Positions 43,842 through 54,089 of a DNA stretch of 64,000 bases are shown piece by piece. Location of the stretch: assembly GCA_964467915.1 (NCBI GenBank), contig CAYXSW010000003.1, positions 1 through 64,000 of the forward strand, given 5' to 3'. Every line of letters begins with the position of its first letter. The stretch's first letter is position 1. The DNA comes from MED-G16 sp964467915 (GTDB lineage: Bacteria; Bacteroidota; Bacteroidia; Cytophagales; MED-G16). A program made the position numbers and the translations under genes. The notes beneath the pieces are model-generated. The model was not told where the DNA came from and did not search any database. It was given only the letters and a program-made list of their open reading frames with translations.

Positions 43842-45380
43842 ATGGATAATAATGATTTCTTAAAAAAAGTAATATCACACTCAAAAGCAAATGGATTTAT
43901 ATTCCAGTCCAGTGAAATTTATGATGGCTTAAGTGCAGTGTATGATTATGGCCCTTATGGAAGTGAATTAAAAAATAATCTAAAAGATTTTTGGTGGAAA
44001 TCTATGATACAACTTCATGATAATATAGTTGGAATTGATTCAGCTGTATTTATGGAACCCACTACTTGGAAAGCTTCAGGTCATATAGATGCGTTTAATG
44101 ACCCTCTTATTGATAATAAAGATTCTAAGAAAAGATACAGGGCTGATGTGTTAATAGAAGATTACATAACTAAAATTAATTCTAAAATTGATAAAGAGAT
44201 TGCTAAAGCAAGGAAGAGATTTGGAGAAAAATTTGATGAAAAAGTTTATAGAGAAACTAATGAAAGGGTAAAAAAGTATATTTCTCAAGTTAATGAAGTA
44301 TCATCTAAGATGAATGATCTTCTTAAATCTAATGACCTGAAAGGATTAAAAATTCTTATTGATGAGCTAAAAATAAATGACCCAGTTTCTGGTACTTCAA
44401 ACTGGACTGATGTCAAGCAGTTTAACTTAATGTTCTCAACAGAAATTGGAGCTACATCTGAATCTTCAAAAAAGATATTTCTTCGTCCTGAAACAGCTCA
44501 AGGAATTTTTTTAAATTTTTTAAATGTAGTGAATTCTACAAGAGTAAAAATTCCTTTTGGTATTGCACAAATTGGAAAAGCTTTTAGAAATGAAATAATT
44601 GCTCGACAGTTTATATTTAGGATGAGAGAATTTGAGCAAATGGAAATGCAATTTTTTGTTGAGCCTGGAAGTGAAATGAAATGGTATGAGGAGTGGAAAG
44701 AAAAAAGAATGAAATGGCATAATGCTCTTGAATTAGGTGAGGGTTTATATAAATTTCATGATCATAAAAATTTAGCACATTATGCTAACGCTGCGTGTGA
44801 TATTGAGTTTAATTTCCCAATGGGTTTTAAAGAGCTTGAAGGTATTCATTCAAGAACTGACTTTGATTTGAAAAATCATCAGAAATATTCCGGAAAAAAA
44901 TTAAACTATTATGATCAAAAATCAGGTTCAAGTTTTATTCCATATGTTGTGGAAACCTCTCTTGGCTTAGATAGGCTCTTTCTTGCAGTAATAGCAACCT
45001 CATTACAAAACGAAAAACTTGAAGACGGATCAGAGAGGGTAGTACTTAAGATTCCTTTTGAAATTTCTCCAGTAAAAGTTGCTGTTATGCCTTTGAACGC
45101 AAAAGATGGACTGCCAGAAAAGGCGATAGAAATTTATGATGAATTAAAGCTTAATTTTAAAACTCAATACGACTATAAAGATTCAATAGGAAAACGATAT
45201 AGAAGGCAGGATGCTATTGGAACTCCATTTTGTGTAACCATTGATTATGATTCATTAAAAGATAATTTTGTAACCATTCGTAACAGAGATTCAATGGAAC
45301 AGGAAAGAATACCAATTAATATACTAGTAGATCATATTAACAAGTTCACCTCAATAAATAATTTATTAAAGAAAATTTAA
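43842..45380 (+). CDS. glyS: Glycyl-tRNA synthetase (dimeric type)
   Basis: Class II synthetase of 512 residues that charges tRNA-Gly, of the alpha2 (eukaryote/archaea-like) type usual in Bacteroidota. Landmarks are EIYDGLSAVYDYGPYG near the N-terminus, RPETAQGIF, motif 2 FRNEII followed by RMREFEQMEMQFF, and motif 3 in ETSLGLDRLFLAV. A C-terminal anticodon-binding domain follows. The stop overlaps the next start as TAATG. Its start fits the normal N-terminus of the family (DFLKKVISHSKANGFIFQSS). Confidence 0.96.
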   Translation: MDNNDFLKKVISHSKANGFIFQSSEIYDGLSAVYDYGPYGSELKNNLKDFWWKSMIQLHDNIVGIDSAVFMEPTTWKASGHIDAFNDPLIDNKDSKKRYRADVLIEDYITKINSKIDKEIAKARKRFGEKFDEKVYRETNERVKKYISQVNEVSSKMNDLLKSNDLKGLKILIDELKINDPVSGTSNWTDVKQFNLMFSTEIGATSESSKKIFLRPETAQGIFLNFLNVVNSTRVKIPFGIAQIGKAFRNEIIARQFIFRMREFEQMEMQFFVEPGSEMKWYEEWKEKRMKWHNALELGEGLYKFHDHKNLAHYANAACDIEFNFPMGFKELEGIHSRTDFDLKNHQKYSGKKLNYYDQKSGSSFIPYVVETSLGLDRLFLAVIATSLQNEKLEDGSERVVLKIPFEISPVKVAVMPLNAKDGLPEKAIEIYDELKLNFKTQYDYKDSIGKRYRRQDAIGTPFCVTIDYDSLKDNFVTIRNRDSMEQERIPINILVDHINKFTSINNLLKKI

Positions 45381-47677
45381 TGGCAGAAAAATTTTCAAGC
45401 TTTGTTTTAAATAACAGAAAAATTTTCATTTTAATAATTCTGCTTTATACTGCATTTATGGGCTATAAGGGCCTAGATGTTAAATATAATTATGATTTTT
45501 CTCAAACTGTTCCTGATACAGATGAGGAAATGTTGTACTACAATTCTTTTAAAGAAACTTTTGGTGAAGATGGCAATGTATTGGCCATTGGTTTAAAAGA
45601 CTCTTCTATTTTCTTAATTGATAAATTAAAATTGTACAACAACTATGTTGAAGATATTCAAAATGTATATGGAGTTAAGGGCGTATTAGGCTTGCCTAAA
45701 TTACAAGTTTTAAAAAAAAACAATCAAAACAAAAATTTCAATTTTATTGATGTATTTGAACCTTTTCCAAACAATCAGAATTCATATGATAGTTTGCTAG
45801 ATTTAATAAGTAAAGAAAAATTTTATGAGGGAAAGATTTTGAATGATGAGGGTGCCTTAACCCTTCTAGTTACCATTGATAAAAATATCTTAAATTCTGA
45901 AAGTAGAAATAAGTTAATGATTGACTTGATTAAAAAGAGTGAGGAATTTCAATTACAATCTAACATAAAACTGCACTATGCAGGCCTCCCATATTCTAGA
46001 TATGTAATAGCAGAGAGTGTTAAAAAAGAGCTGACTAATTTATTAATTGTCTCAATAGTAGTCGTAGCTATTATTTTATTTTTCTTTTTTAGGTCTCTAG
46101 ACACAGTATTTGTTCCTTTAATTATTATTGGAATAGTTGTCACCTGGGTGTTTGGAACTCTAGCTTTATTTGGATTTAAGATCACGCTATTAACTGGTTT
46201 GCTCCCACCAATAATTGTCGTTATAGGGATTCCAAACTGTGTATACATGTTAAATTATTATCATTTCTCAATTGATAAATTAAAAGATAAAAAGAAAGCA
46301 ATTGTAAATGTTATAAAGACTATTGGGTTAATTACATTAATTACTAATTTAACAACAGCTGTTGGTTTTTTTGTCCTTTCTACTACAGACATAAAAATAT
46401 TAACTGAATTTGGAATTGTTGCTGGAATTAATGTTTTAGCCACTTTTGTAGTAAGCATTTTTCTTTTACCTTCCATTTATTTAGCACTTCCTAAGCCAAA
46501 AAGTAGTCAGGTGAATTATTTAAATTATAGTTTTATAAATAATCTCATCCTTTACTTCCGCTATATTTCTTTTACTCATAAAAAAAGAATATTCTTTATT
46601 TTTTCTTTAATTATATTATTCTCATTATACGGTCTTTCAAAAATTAGATCAGCTTCATTTTTAGTAGACGATGTCCCTTCAGAAAGTGCTTTAATGAAAG
46701 ATCTTAAGTTTTTTGAGTCTAATTTTTCTGGAGTTATGCCCCTTGAAATTGTTGTAGATACCAAAATGAAGAAAGGAGTTCAAAACCTTAATCTGCTAAA
46801 AAAAGTTGATAAGTTTGAAAGGTTTTTAGAAGATAAGGAGTACGTGTCATCCCCAATATCATTAGTCACATTTATAAAGGCATCTAGACAAGCATATTAT
46901 AATAATAATCCTTCATTTTATAGTCTTCCTAATAATAGAGATAAAAATTTTATTTTCAGATATTTATCAGAAGGGTATCAAGAAAATGTTTCTAATGATA
47001 ATATTTCAAAATCGTTTGTAGATTCTGTAGGTCAAAAAATGCGAATATCTTTAAATGTAGCTGACTTAGGTTCTTATAAACTTGATTCTATAGTTAAAAG
47101 TGTTTTCAGACCAGAAATTGAAAAAATATTTTCAAATTCAAAAGCTGAAGTAAAAATGACGGGCACTACTTTAATATATATTAAAGGAATTAATTTCTTA
47201 GTTGAGAATTTACTTCAAAGCATGTTATTAGCATTTATAATTATTAGTATAATAATGTCACTACTTTTTAAAAATATTAAAATGGTAATAATTTCTTTGA
47301 TCCCAAATATTATACCCTTAATAATAGCTGGAGGGATTATGGGCTATTTTAATATCCCTTTAAAACCTAGCTCTGCCTTAGTTTTTAGTATTGTTTTTGG
47401 AATATCAGTTGATTATTCAATTCATTTTCTTGCAAAATTTAAAAACGAATTACTTACTAAAAGTTTAGAGGATTCTATTGTTAATACCATAAATCAAACT
47501 GGTAGATCAATGATTTTTACTTCCTTTATTCTATTTTTTGGATTTATAATATTTGCTTTTTCTAATTTTGGGGGAACAATTGTATTAGGTGTATTAACAT
47601 CTATTATATTATTTGTTGCTATGATTACTAATCTCACTTTGTTGCCAAGTATAATTTTACATTTTTATAAAAAGTAA
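45380..47677 (+). CDS. RND/MMPL-family exporter (HAE3-like)
   Basis: This 765-residue permease is a duplication of a six-helix unit. Each half has one helix, a large periplasmic loop and a cluster of five helices (LLIVSIVVVAIILFFFFRSLD; SIVFGISVDYSIHFLAKF). The Asp in the latter segment is typical of the proton path. It resembles Bacteroidota RND transporters of the hopanoid/lipid or MMPL type that act without a membrane fusion protein. The substrate is unknown. It is inserted between glyS (1-base overlap) and ileS (1-base gap), so it is co-transcribed with two synthetases. Confidence 0.88.
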   Translation: MAEKFSSFVLNNRKIFILIILLYTAFMGYKGLDVKYNYDFSQTVPDTDEEMLYYNSFKETFGEDGNVLAIGLKDSSIFLIDKLKLYNNYVEDIQNVYGVKGVLGLPKLQVLKKNNQNKNFNFIDVFEPFPNNQNSYDSLLDLISKEKFYEGKILNDEGALTLLVTIDKNILNSESRNKLMIDLIKKSEEFQLQSNIKLHYAGLPYSRYVIAESVKKELTNLLIVSIVVVAIILFFFFRSLDTVFVPLIIIGIVVTWVFGTLALFGFKITLLTGLLPPIIVVIGIPNCVYMLNYYHFSIDKLKDKKKAIVNVIKTIGLITLITNLTTAVGFFVLSTTDIKILTEFGIVAGINVLATFVVSIFLLPSIYLALPKPKSSQVNYLNYSFINNLILYFRYISFTHKKRIFFIFSLIILFSLYGLSKIRSASFLVDDVPSESALMKDLKFFESNFSGVMPLEIVVDTKMKKGVQNLNLLKKVDKFERFLEDKEYVSSPISLVTFIKASRQAYYNNNPSFYSLPNNRDKNFIFRYLSEGYQENVSNDNISKSFVDSVGQKMRISLNVADLGSYKLDSIVKSVFRPEIEKIFSNSKAEVKMTGTTLIYIKGINFLVENLLQSMLLAFIIISIIMSLLFKNIKMVIISLIPNIIPLIIAGGIMGYFNIPLKPSSALVFSIVFGISVDYSIHFLAKFKNELLTKSLEDSIVNTINQTGRSMIFTSFILFFGFIIFAFSNFGGTIVLGVLTSIILFVAMITNLTLLPSIILHFYKK

Positions 47678-47678
47678 T

Positions 47679-50600
47679 ATGAGAAGTGTTAAAAAATTTA
47701 ATGAATATAACTCAATCAATTACTATGATATAAGTAAGGAGGTTATATCATTCTGGAAGAAGAATAAAATTTTTCAAAAATCAATAGAGACAAGGTCAAA
47801 GGATAAAATATATCCTTTCTACGAGGGGCCACCATCTGCAAATGGAATGCCTGGGATTCATCATGTAATGGCCAGGACGATTAAAGACATATTTTGTAGG
47901 TATAAAACACTTAAAGGATATAGAGTATACAGAAAGGGGGGTTGGGACACTCATGGTTTACCTGTTGAATTACAAGTTGAAAAAAAATTAGGTATCACAA
48001 AAGATGATATCGGGAATAAAATATCGGTTGAAGAGTATAACAATGAGTGTAGGAAAGCTGTAATGCAATTTAAAACAAAATGGGAAGAGCTCACAGAGAG
48101 TATAGGATATTGGCTAGATATTAATGATGCCTACATTACTTTTGATAATAATTATATTGAGTCTATATGGTGGTCATTAAAAAAGTTATATGATAAAAAC
48201 TTATTATATAAAGGTTATTCAATTCAACCCTATTCACCTGCTGCTGGTACGGGCCTAAGCTCTCATGAGCTTAATATGCCTGGTGCATATAAAACAATTA
48301 AGGATACTTCCTTGACAGCACAGTTTAAAATATCAAAAAACGAAAAATCAAAAAATATATTTGGGGATCAAGAATGTTACTTTTTAGCATGGACTACTAC
48401 ACCATGGACACTTCCTGGCAATAACGGTTTAGCAGTTGGAAAAAATATAGAATATGTTCTTGTTGAGACGTTTAATAAATATACTGAGGCAAAAATTAAT
48501 GTGGTTTTGGCTGAAAGTTGCATAAATAAATTTTTTGATAAAAAGAATGAAAACAAAAGTGATTCTATATCTTTTGATAAGAAAAAAATTGAATATAGAA
48601 TTCTAGAAACTTTTAAAGGAAAGGATTTTATTGGATTAGATTATGAGCAACTTCTTCCTTATGTACAAGCTGAAAAGCCCGCATTTACAGTTGTAGAAGG
48701 AGACTTTGTGACAACGGACGAAGGAACAGGGATTGTACATATAAGTTTAACTTTTGGTTCTGATGATTTTAATGTTTCTAGAAAAAATAATCTGCCTGGA
48801 ATTTTTGTTTTGAATGATAAAAATGAAAATGTTCCTATTGTAAATAAGTCAGGAAAGTTTGTAGATGAAATAACAGATTTTGCAGGACTTGAAGTTAAGA
48901 AATTTTCTAAATCGGATGGTTTAACAACTGATGAAAAGATTTCGATCAAACTTAAAGAAGAAAATAAAGCATTTGACGTTCAGAAATATGAACATAGTTA
49001 TCCTCATTGTTGGAGGACTGATAAGCCAATATTGTATTACCCTCTAGAATCTTGGTTTATAAACACCACAAAATTAAAAGGAGAACTAATCAAAAAAAAT
49101 GAAGATATTAATTGGCAGCCACCATCCACAGGAACCGGTAGGTTTGGAAACTGGCTCGAAAATTTAGTTGACTGGAATTTGAGTCGGTCTAGATTTTGGG
49201 GGACACCGTTACCTATATGGAAAACAAGGGACGGTAAAGAAGAAATTTGTATTGGAAGCATTGATCAGCTTAGGTCAGAAGTAAAAAAATCTTTTGATAA
49301 TGGTATTATGGATAAAATTTTGTCTTCAAATATTGATCTTCATAGACCTTCTGTAGACGAAATTATTTTATCTACAAAAGAAGGAAAACCAATGTATAGG
49401 GAGAAAGATATAATTGATGTTTGGTATGATTCAGGATCAATGCCTTTTGCACAATATCATTATCCTTTTGAAAAAAAAGATGTATTTGAAAAAATGTTTC
49501 CAGCTAAATTTATAGCAGAAGGGGTTGACCAGACTAGAGGATGGTTTTTTACAATGCATTCTATTTCTGTAATGCTTTTTGGAAAGGTTAGTTTTGAAAA
49601 TGTAATCTCTAATGGTCTTGTTCTAGATAAAGAAGGAAATAAAATGTCCAAGAGATTAGGCAATGCTGTTGACCCATTTGAAGTAATTAAAAAATATGGA
49701 CCTGATGCCACCAGATTATATATGATAATTAACTCAAATCCTTGGGATAATATAAAGTTTGATATAGATGGTATAAGTGAAATTTTAAGAAAATTTTTTG
49801 GTACTTTAAACAACACGTATAACTTCTTTTCATTATATGCAAATATTGATGGGTTTACCGGCGATGAGGAACTTGTTCCATATGAAAAAAGGAGTTTTGA
49901 AGACAAATGGATCATTAGTAAATTACATACAATTATAGGGTTAGTATCACAGAAACTTGATGATTATGATCCAACAAAAGCAGCAAGAATTATAAATCAG
50001 TTTATTAATGATGATCTTAGTAATTGGTACATTAGACTTAATCGTAAGCGATTTTGGAAAGGAGATCTTACTGAAGATAAGTTAATGGCTTATCAAACTT
50101 TATTTGAATGTTTAAAAAACATATCAATAATATCTTCTCCTTTTATCCCTTTTTATGCTGAAAAATTATATGGTGACTTAAATAAGTTTGATGATAAAAA
50201 AATTAATTCCGTTCATCTCTCTAATTTTCCAATAGTTGATAAAGAACTTATATCCCATTCTTTAGAGAGGAAGATGTTATATGCCCAAAAAATATCTTCA
50301 TTAGTTCATTCCATTAGAAAAAAAGAAAAAATTAGAGTTAGGCAACCACTGTCAAAAATATCAGTTCCTATAAAATCTAAGGATATAGAAAACGATATTA
50401 AGTCTGTTGAGAATATAATATTATCAGAAGTGAATGTAAAAATAGTTGAATATATATATGATAACTCTAAAGTATTTGTAAAAAAAATAAAACCTAATTA
50501 TAGAGAGTTAGGAATGATTCACGGGAAAAACATGAAAATAGTTGCAGACAGAATTAATGCAATGAGTCAAGATGAAATCATTAAACTAGAATCAGATGGA

Positions 50601-51026
50601 GAGATTAACCTCACGCTAGAAAACAAATCTATTATTAACTTTTCTTTAAGTCAAGCCGAAATTTCTTTTGGTGAAATAAAAGGCAAACAAGTTGCTTCCA
50701 ATGATATCTTTACAATAGCATTAGACATATCAATTGATGAAGACCTTTTGTCGGAAGGTATAGCAAGAGAATTTATAAATAAAATACAGAACGAAAGAAA
50801 AAACATGTCTCTTGAAGTTACTGATAAAATTGAAATTCATATTATAAAAAACAAGTCATTTTTAAATGAGTCTTTATCAAAACATAAAGACTTCATTTGT
50901 AATGAGGTTCAAGCATTAAATTTTTTACTAGTTGAGAAAATTAGTCACCCAAAAATTATGGATTTAAATATTGATAGTGGAGAATCCTCTCCTAAGAATA
51001 TAAATTATCTAATTAAGAAATTATAA
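47679..51026 (+). CDS. ileS: Isoleucyl-tRNA synthetase with altered GIHH signature
   Basis: Class I synthetase that charges tRNA-Ile, 1115 residues, with a CP1 editing domain (AWTTTPWTLPGNNGLAVG) and the KMSKR motif near residue 655. The signature motif normally HxGH reads GIHH at residues 59-62 (ANGMPGIHH). The first His is thus Gly and the Gly is His. This fits the eukaryote-like IleRS2 group, in part of which a GxHH motif is reported to give very strong mupirocin resistance. The reading is clean and the rest of the protein complete, so the change is not an error. lspA follows after 4 bases. Confidence 0.96.
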   Translation: MRSVKKFNEYNSINYYDISKEVISFWKKNKIFQKSIETRSKDKIYPFYEGPPSANGMPGIHHVMARTIKDIFCRYKTLKGYRVYRKGGWDTHGLPVELQVEKKLGITKDDIGNKISVEEYNNECRKAVMQFKTKWEELTESIGYWLDINDAYITFDNNYIESIWWSLKKLYDKNLLYKGYSIQPYSPAAGTGLSSHELNMPGAYKTIKDTSLTAQFKISKNEKSKNIFGDQECYFLAWTTTPWTLPGNNGLAVGKNIEYVLVETFNKYTEAKINVVLAESCINKFFDKKNENKSDSISFDKKKIEYRILETFKGKDFIGLDYEQLLPYVQAEKPAFTVVEGDFVTTDEGTGIVHISLTFGSDDFNVSRKNNLPGIFVLNDKNENVPIVNKSGKFVDEITDFAGLEVKKFSKSDGLTTDEKISIKLKEENKAFDVQKYEHSYPHCWRTDKPILYYPLESWFINTTKLKGELIKKNEDINWQPPSTGTGRFGNWLENLVDWNLSRSRFWGTPLPIWKTRDGKEEICIGSIDQLRSEVKKSFDNGIMDKILSSNIDLHRPSVDEIILSTKEGKPMYREKDIIDVWYDSGSMPFAQYHYPFEKKDVFEKMFPAKFIAEGVDQTRGWFFTMHSISVMLFGKVSFENVISNGLVLDKEGNKMSKRLGNAVDPFEVIKKYGPDATRLYMIINSNPWDNIKFDIDGISEILRKFFGTLNNTYNFFSLYANIDGFTGDEELVPYEKRSFEDKWIISKLHTIIGLVSQKLDDYDPTKAARIINQFINDDLSNWYIRLNRKRFWKGDLTEDKLMAYQTLFECLKNISIISSPFIPFYAEKLYGDLNKFDDKKINSVHLSNFPIVDKELISHSLERKMLYAQKISSLVHSIRKKEKIRVRQPLSKISVPIKSKDIENDIKSVENIILSEVNVKIVEYIYDNSKVFVKKIKPNYRELGMIHGKNMKIVADRINAMSQDEIIKLESDGEINLTLENKSIINFSLSQAEISFGEIKGKQVASNDIFTIALDISIDEDLLSEGIAREFINKIQNERKNMSLEVTDKIEIHIIKNKSFLNESLSKHKDFICNEVQALNFLLVEKISHPKIMDLNIDSGESSPKNINYLIKKL

Positions 51027-51030
51027 TCAC

Positions 51031-51600
51031 ATGAAATTAAAATATTTTCTTTTAGTAATAACATTAATAGTATTAGATCAAACTGTTAAAAGTATTGTTC
51101 ATTTTAATATGCCTCTTCATTCTGAAATTACAATACTTGGAGATTTTTTTAAATTGCACCATCTAGAAAATCCCGGCATGGCCTTTGGTATTAATTTTGA
51201 CTTTAAGTACACTAAATTAATTTTAACTTTATTTAGACTTATAGCTTCTTTTGTAATTGGGGTATATCTATATAATTTACTTAAAAAGAAATCTAATTTT
51301 ATTCTGTTAAGTTGTATATCTCTAATTTTGGCTGGAGCTATAGGTAATGTTATTGATAGTGTTTTTTATGGTATAATTTATAATAACTTTCCATCAGATG
51401 CACCCTTTAGTTTATTTTATGGTCAGGTAATAGACATGTTTTATATAGATATTTGGGAAGGAAATATCCCATCACAAATTCCGTTAATTGGCGGCTCTTA
51501 TATCTCTCTTTGGCCTGTTTTTAATCTTGCAGATTCCTATATTTTTACTGGAGTTATTACCTTACTAGTTTTTCAAAAGAAATTTATTGGAGAATTTTAA
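51031..51600 (+). CDS. lspA: Lipoprotein signal peptidase (signal peptidase II)
   Basis: LspA removes lipoprotein signal peptides in the inner membrane; clients in this window include GldK and the PorW-like protein. Four helices are visible. Conserved elements are VLDQTVK, HLENPGMAFGI, GAIGNVIDS and the two catalytic Asp, Asp135 (GQVIDMF) and Asp168 (FNLADSY). Length 189 is slightly long because of a ~25-residue loop, as is common in Bacteroidota. The ileS-lspA order is widespread. Its stop shares TTAA with the convergent DUF721 gene. Confidence 0.94.
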   Translation: MKLKYFLLVITLIVLDQTVKSIVHFNMPLHSEITILGDFFKLHHLENPGMAFGINFDFKYTKLILTLFRLIASFVIGVYLYNLLKKKSNFILLSCISLILAGAIGNVIDSVFYGIIYNNFPSDAPFSLFYGQVIDMFYIDIWEGNIPSQIPLIGGSYISLWPVFNLADSYIFTGVITLLVFQKKFIGEF

Positions 51601-51890
51601 ATAAAATATATCTTGTTAAGATATTTATGTTCTTCTTTGAACTTTTCTAGAAGTACTTTTTTCTTATTAGAAAGCTCATTTCTTAAAGGGGCAGAATTAA
51701 CTTTAATATATAGGCTGTTTTCTTTAACAAATAATTTTTTTGTTCTTGACTGAATCTGCTTACTTGTAATTTTGTTCCATGTGTTTGTTATTTCAACCTC
51801 ATTAATTCCCTTTTTCATTTTGTCTGAGTTATAGAACTCTGATGTTAAGTCTTTAATTGATAATAGTTTAGACTTTCTTTTATTCTTCAT
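51597..51890 (-). CDS. DUF721 (DciA-like) protein
   Basis: A 97-residue protein with the DUF721 pattern: EITNTWNKITSKQIQSRTKKLFVKENSLYIKVNSAPLRNEL contains the conserved W and the strand-helix unit. DciA-type members interact with the replicative helicase; whether this short Bacteroidota form does is unknown. It overlaps recF by 11 bases, the usual recF-DUF721 arrangement in this phylum. Confidence 0.85.
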   Translation of the reverse strand: MKNKRKSKLLSIKDLTSEFYNSDKMKKGINEVEITNTWNKITSKQIQSRTKKLFVKENSLYIKVNSAPLRNELSNKKKVLLEKFKEEHKYLNKIYFI

Positions 51891-52971
51891 TTATTATTCC
51901 TTTTTCTATTTTAATTACTTTAATTGGCTGAATTAATTTTTTTACTTCATTTAATCTAGCCTCTAATGAGTCAGATATAAAAATTTGAGAAAAATTATTT
52001 ACTAATATATACTTTACAAAAGTATTAATTTTAGTGTCATCAAGTTTGTGAAATATGTCGTCAAGTAATAGTATAGGGTCTATTAATAATTTCTTTTTTA
52101 AAAGATAAAACTCTGATAGTTTTAATGATATTATGAATGTTTTTTGTTGACCTTGGGAACCCATTCTTTTAATTAACCGATTTTTCATCATAAATGTATA
52201 ATCGTCGTTATGGATACCAATATTTGTTTTTTTTGTATAAAAATCTTTTTCTAAATATTTTTCATACACATCACAATTCATTCCCTTATTAAAATTTGAT
52301 GAATAATAGACATTGAAATTGTCATTTGAGTTATTTAATTCAGAAGATATTTTATTAAATGATTCATTAAATTTTTCTAGCTCACTTTCTCTGAAACAAT
52401 AAATATTATTATTTAATCGTATCAATTTTTCGTCGTAAATTTTAAGATAATTTTTATCTATACCGTTTATAGTAGATACACTCTTTAAATAAGTATTTCT
52501 CTGCTTTAATAATCTGTTATATGAAATAAGGTTATTTAAATAACTTTTATCGATTTGTGAAAATAATTGATCAAAAAACCTTCTTCTTTCACTGCTATAG
52601 TTTCTTATTAAATTAATATCATATGGGGTTATAAAGACCAAAGGTATTTTTCCTAAATGATCTTTAACTTTTGAGTATTTTTCATTATTCTCAAATATTT
52701 TTTTAACATTAGGCTGTTCAAAAGTGCATTTATAAGACTTATTATTTGAGTAATCACCTTCTATTCTAAAAAATGATTTTTTTTCTAAAACATTATCTGA
52801 ATCAAAATTATTTATAGCACTTTTCCCATACGAAAGGTAATAAATAGCATCTAGTAGATTTGTTTTGCCAGCACCATTTTTACCAAATAAAAAATTAATT
52901 TTATTTGAAAACTTGACCTCACTAGAAATATAATTTTTAAAATTATTAATCTTTATTTTATCAATATGCAT
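51880..52971 (-). CDS. recF: DNA replication/repair protein RecF
   Basis: RecF binds gapped DNA and helps load RecA. The P-loop FGKNGAGKTN is at residues 29-38. The ABC-type signature region is MGSQGQQKTFIISLKLSEF, and Walker B is DPILLLDDIFHKLDD. Length 363 is normal. It starts a minus-strand unit with DUF721 and is divergent from pdhA with 82 bases between the starts. Confidence 0.95.
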   Translation of the reverse strand: MHIDKIKINNFKNYISSEVKFSNKINFLFGKNGAGKTNLLDAIYYLSYGKSAINNFDSDNVLEKKSFFRIEGDYSNNKSYKCTFEQPNVKKIFENNEKYSKVKDHLGKIPLVFITPYDINLIRNYSSERRRFFDQLFSQIDKSYLNNLISYNRLLKQRNTYLKSVSTINGIDKNYLKIYDEKLIRLNNNIYCFRESELEKFNESFNKISSELNNSNDNFNVYYSSNFNKGMNCDVYEKYLEKDFYTKKTNIGIHNDDYTFMMKNRLIKRMGSQGQQKTFIISLKLSEFYLLKKKLLIDPILLLDDIFHKLDDTKINTFVKYILVNNFSQIFISDSLEARLNEVKKLIQPIKVIKIEKGIINEE

Positions 52972-53053
52972 ATATATTTGTGCAAAAAATAAGAATTGTT
53001 TCTAATGTAAATAAACTAAAATTTATTAGAGATTTTTTATTTAATATTAAAAT

Positions 53054-54082
53054 ATGCCAGCTATTAAGGAAAAAAAAGTTAAATCTAAGTTAAGAGAAGA
53101 GTTCGATACAACTACTTATCTGTACTGGATAAAGTCTATGCTTCTTATGAGAAGGTTTGAGGAGATGGCGGGGAGGCTGTATGGGCAACAAAAAATTAGA
53201 GGTTTTTGTCATTTATATATTGGCCAGGAAGCTTGTATTTCAGGAGCTGTTTCTGCTTTAAGAGAAGGGGATAAATATATAACTTCGTATAGAGATCATG
53301 CACATCCTTTAGCTCTAGGAACAAATCCTGATAAAATTATGGCTGAACTTTATGGAAAAGTAACTGGTATATCTAAAGGTAAGGGGGGATCAATGCATAT
53401 GTTTGATAAAGAGAAGCATTTTTATGGTGGCCACGGAATTGTTGGAAACCAAATTCCTATGGGAGCAGGAATTGCTTTTTCAGAAAAATATAATAATACT
53501 GGGAATGTATGCCTGACATATTTGGGGGATGGAGCTCTAAGAATAGGAGCTTTTCATGAAGCAGTTAATATATCTATGTTTTTAAAACTTCCTGTAATTT
53601 TTATTATAGAAAATAATGGTTATGCAATGGGAACATCTGTAGATAGGACTTCTAATGTAACGGAGCTCTACAAAACTGGATTATCATATGATATACCATC
53701 TGAACCTGTTGATGCAATGAATGTGATTAAAGTTCATAGAGCTGTAGCTAAAGCAGCTTTTAGGGCAAGAAACGGAGAGGGACCCTCACTTTTAGAATTC
53801 AGAACATATCGATATAAAGGACACTCAATGTCTGATCCTGCTAAATACAGATCTAAAGATGAGCTGCAGAGTTATAAAGATAAAGATCCTATAGAACAAG
53901 TAAAAAAAATGATTTTATCAAAGAAGATATTAAAACTTGATGAATTAGATGCTGTAGATAAAAATATTAAAGAACAAGTTAAGAAGTCAGTAGAGTTTTC
54001 TGAGAATTCTGATTATCCTTCTCCAGAAGAAGCTTATAATGACATCTATGTTCAAAAAGATTATCCGTTTTTAAGAGAATAA
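53054..54082 (+). CDS. pdhA: Pyruvate dehydrogenase E1 component, alpha subunit
   Basis: E1-alpha binds thiamine diphosphate and starts pyruvate (or branched-chain 2-oxoacid) decarboxylation. ThDP motif GDGALRIG (158-165) to ENNGYAMGT (residues 186-194). The phosphorylation-loop-like region RYKGHSMSDPAKYRS is conserved. Length 342 is standard. The E1-beta and E2 genes are not adjacent; the following genes are a TPR protein and ribH, so pdhA is separated from its partners or they lie elsewhere. It is divergent from recF. Confidence 0.93.
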   Translation: MPAIKEKKVKSKLREEFDTTTYLYWIKSMLLMRRFEEMAGRLYGQQKIRGFCHLYIGQEACISGAVSALREGDKYITSYRDHAHPLALGTNPDKIMAELYGKVTGISKGKGGSMHMFDKEKHFYGGHGIVGNQIPMGAGIAFSEKYNNTGNVCLTYLGDGALRIGAFHEAVNISMFLKLPVIFIIENNGYAMGTSVDRTSNVTELYKTGLSYDIPSEPVDAMNVIKVHRAVAKAAFRARNGEGPSLLEFRTYRYKGHSMSDPAKYRSKDELQSYKDKDPIEQVKKMILSKKILKLDELDAVDKNIKEQVKKSVEFSENSDYPSPEEAYNDIYVQKDYPFLRE

Positions 54083-54089
54083 TAATATT

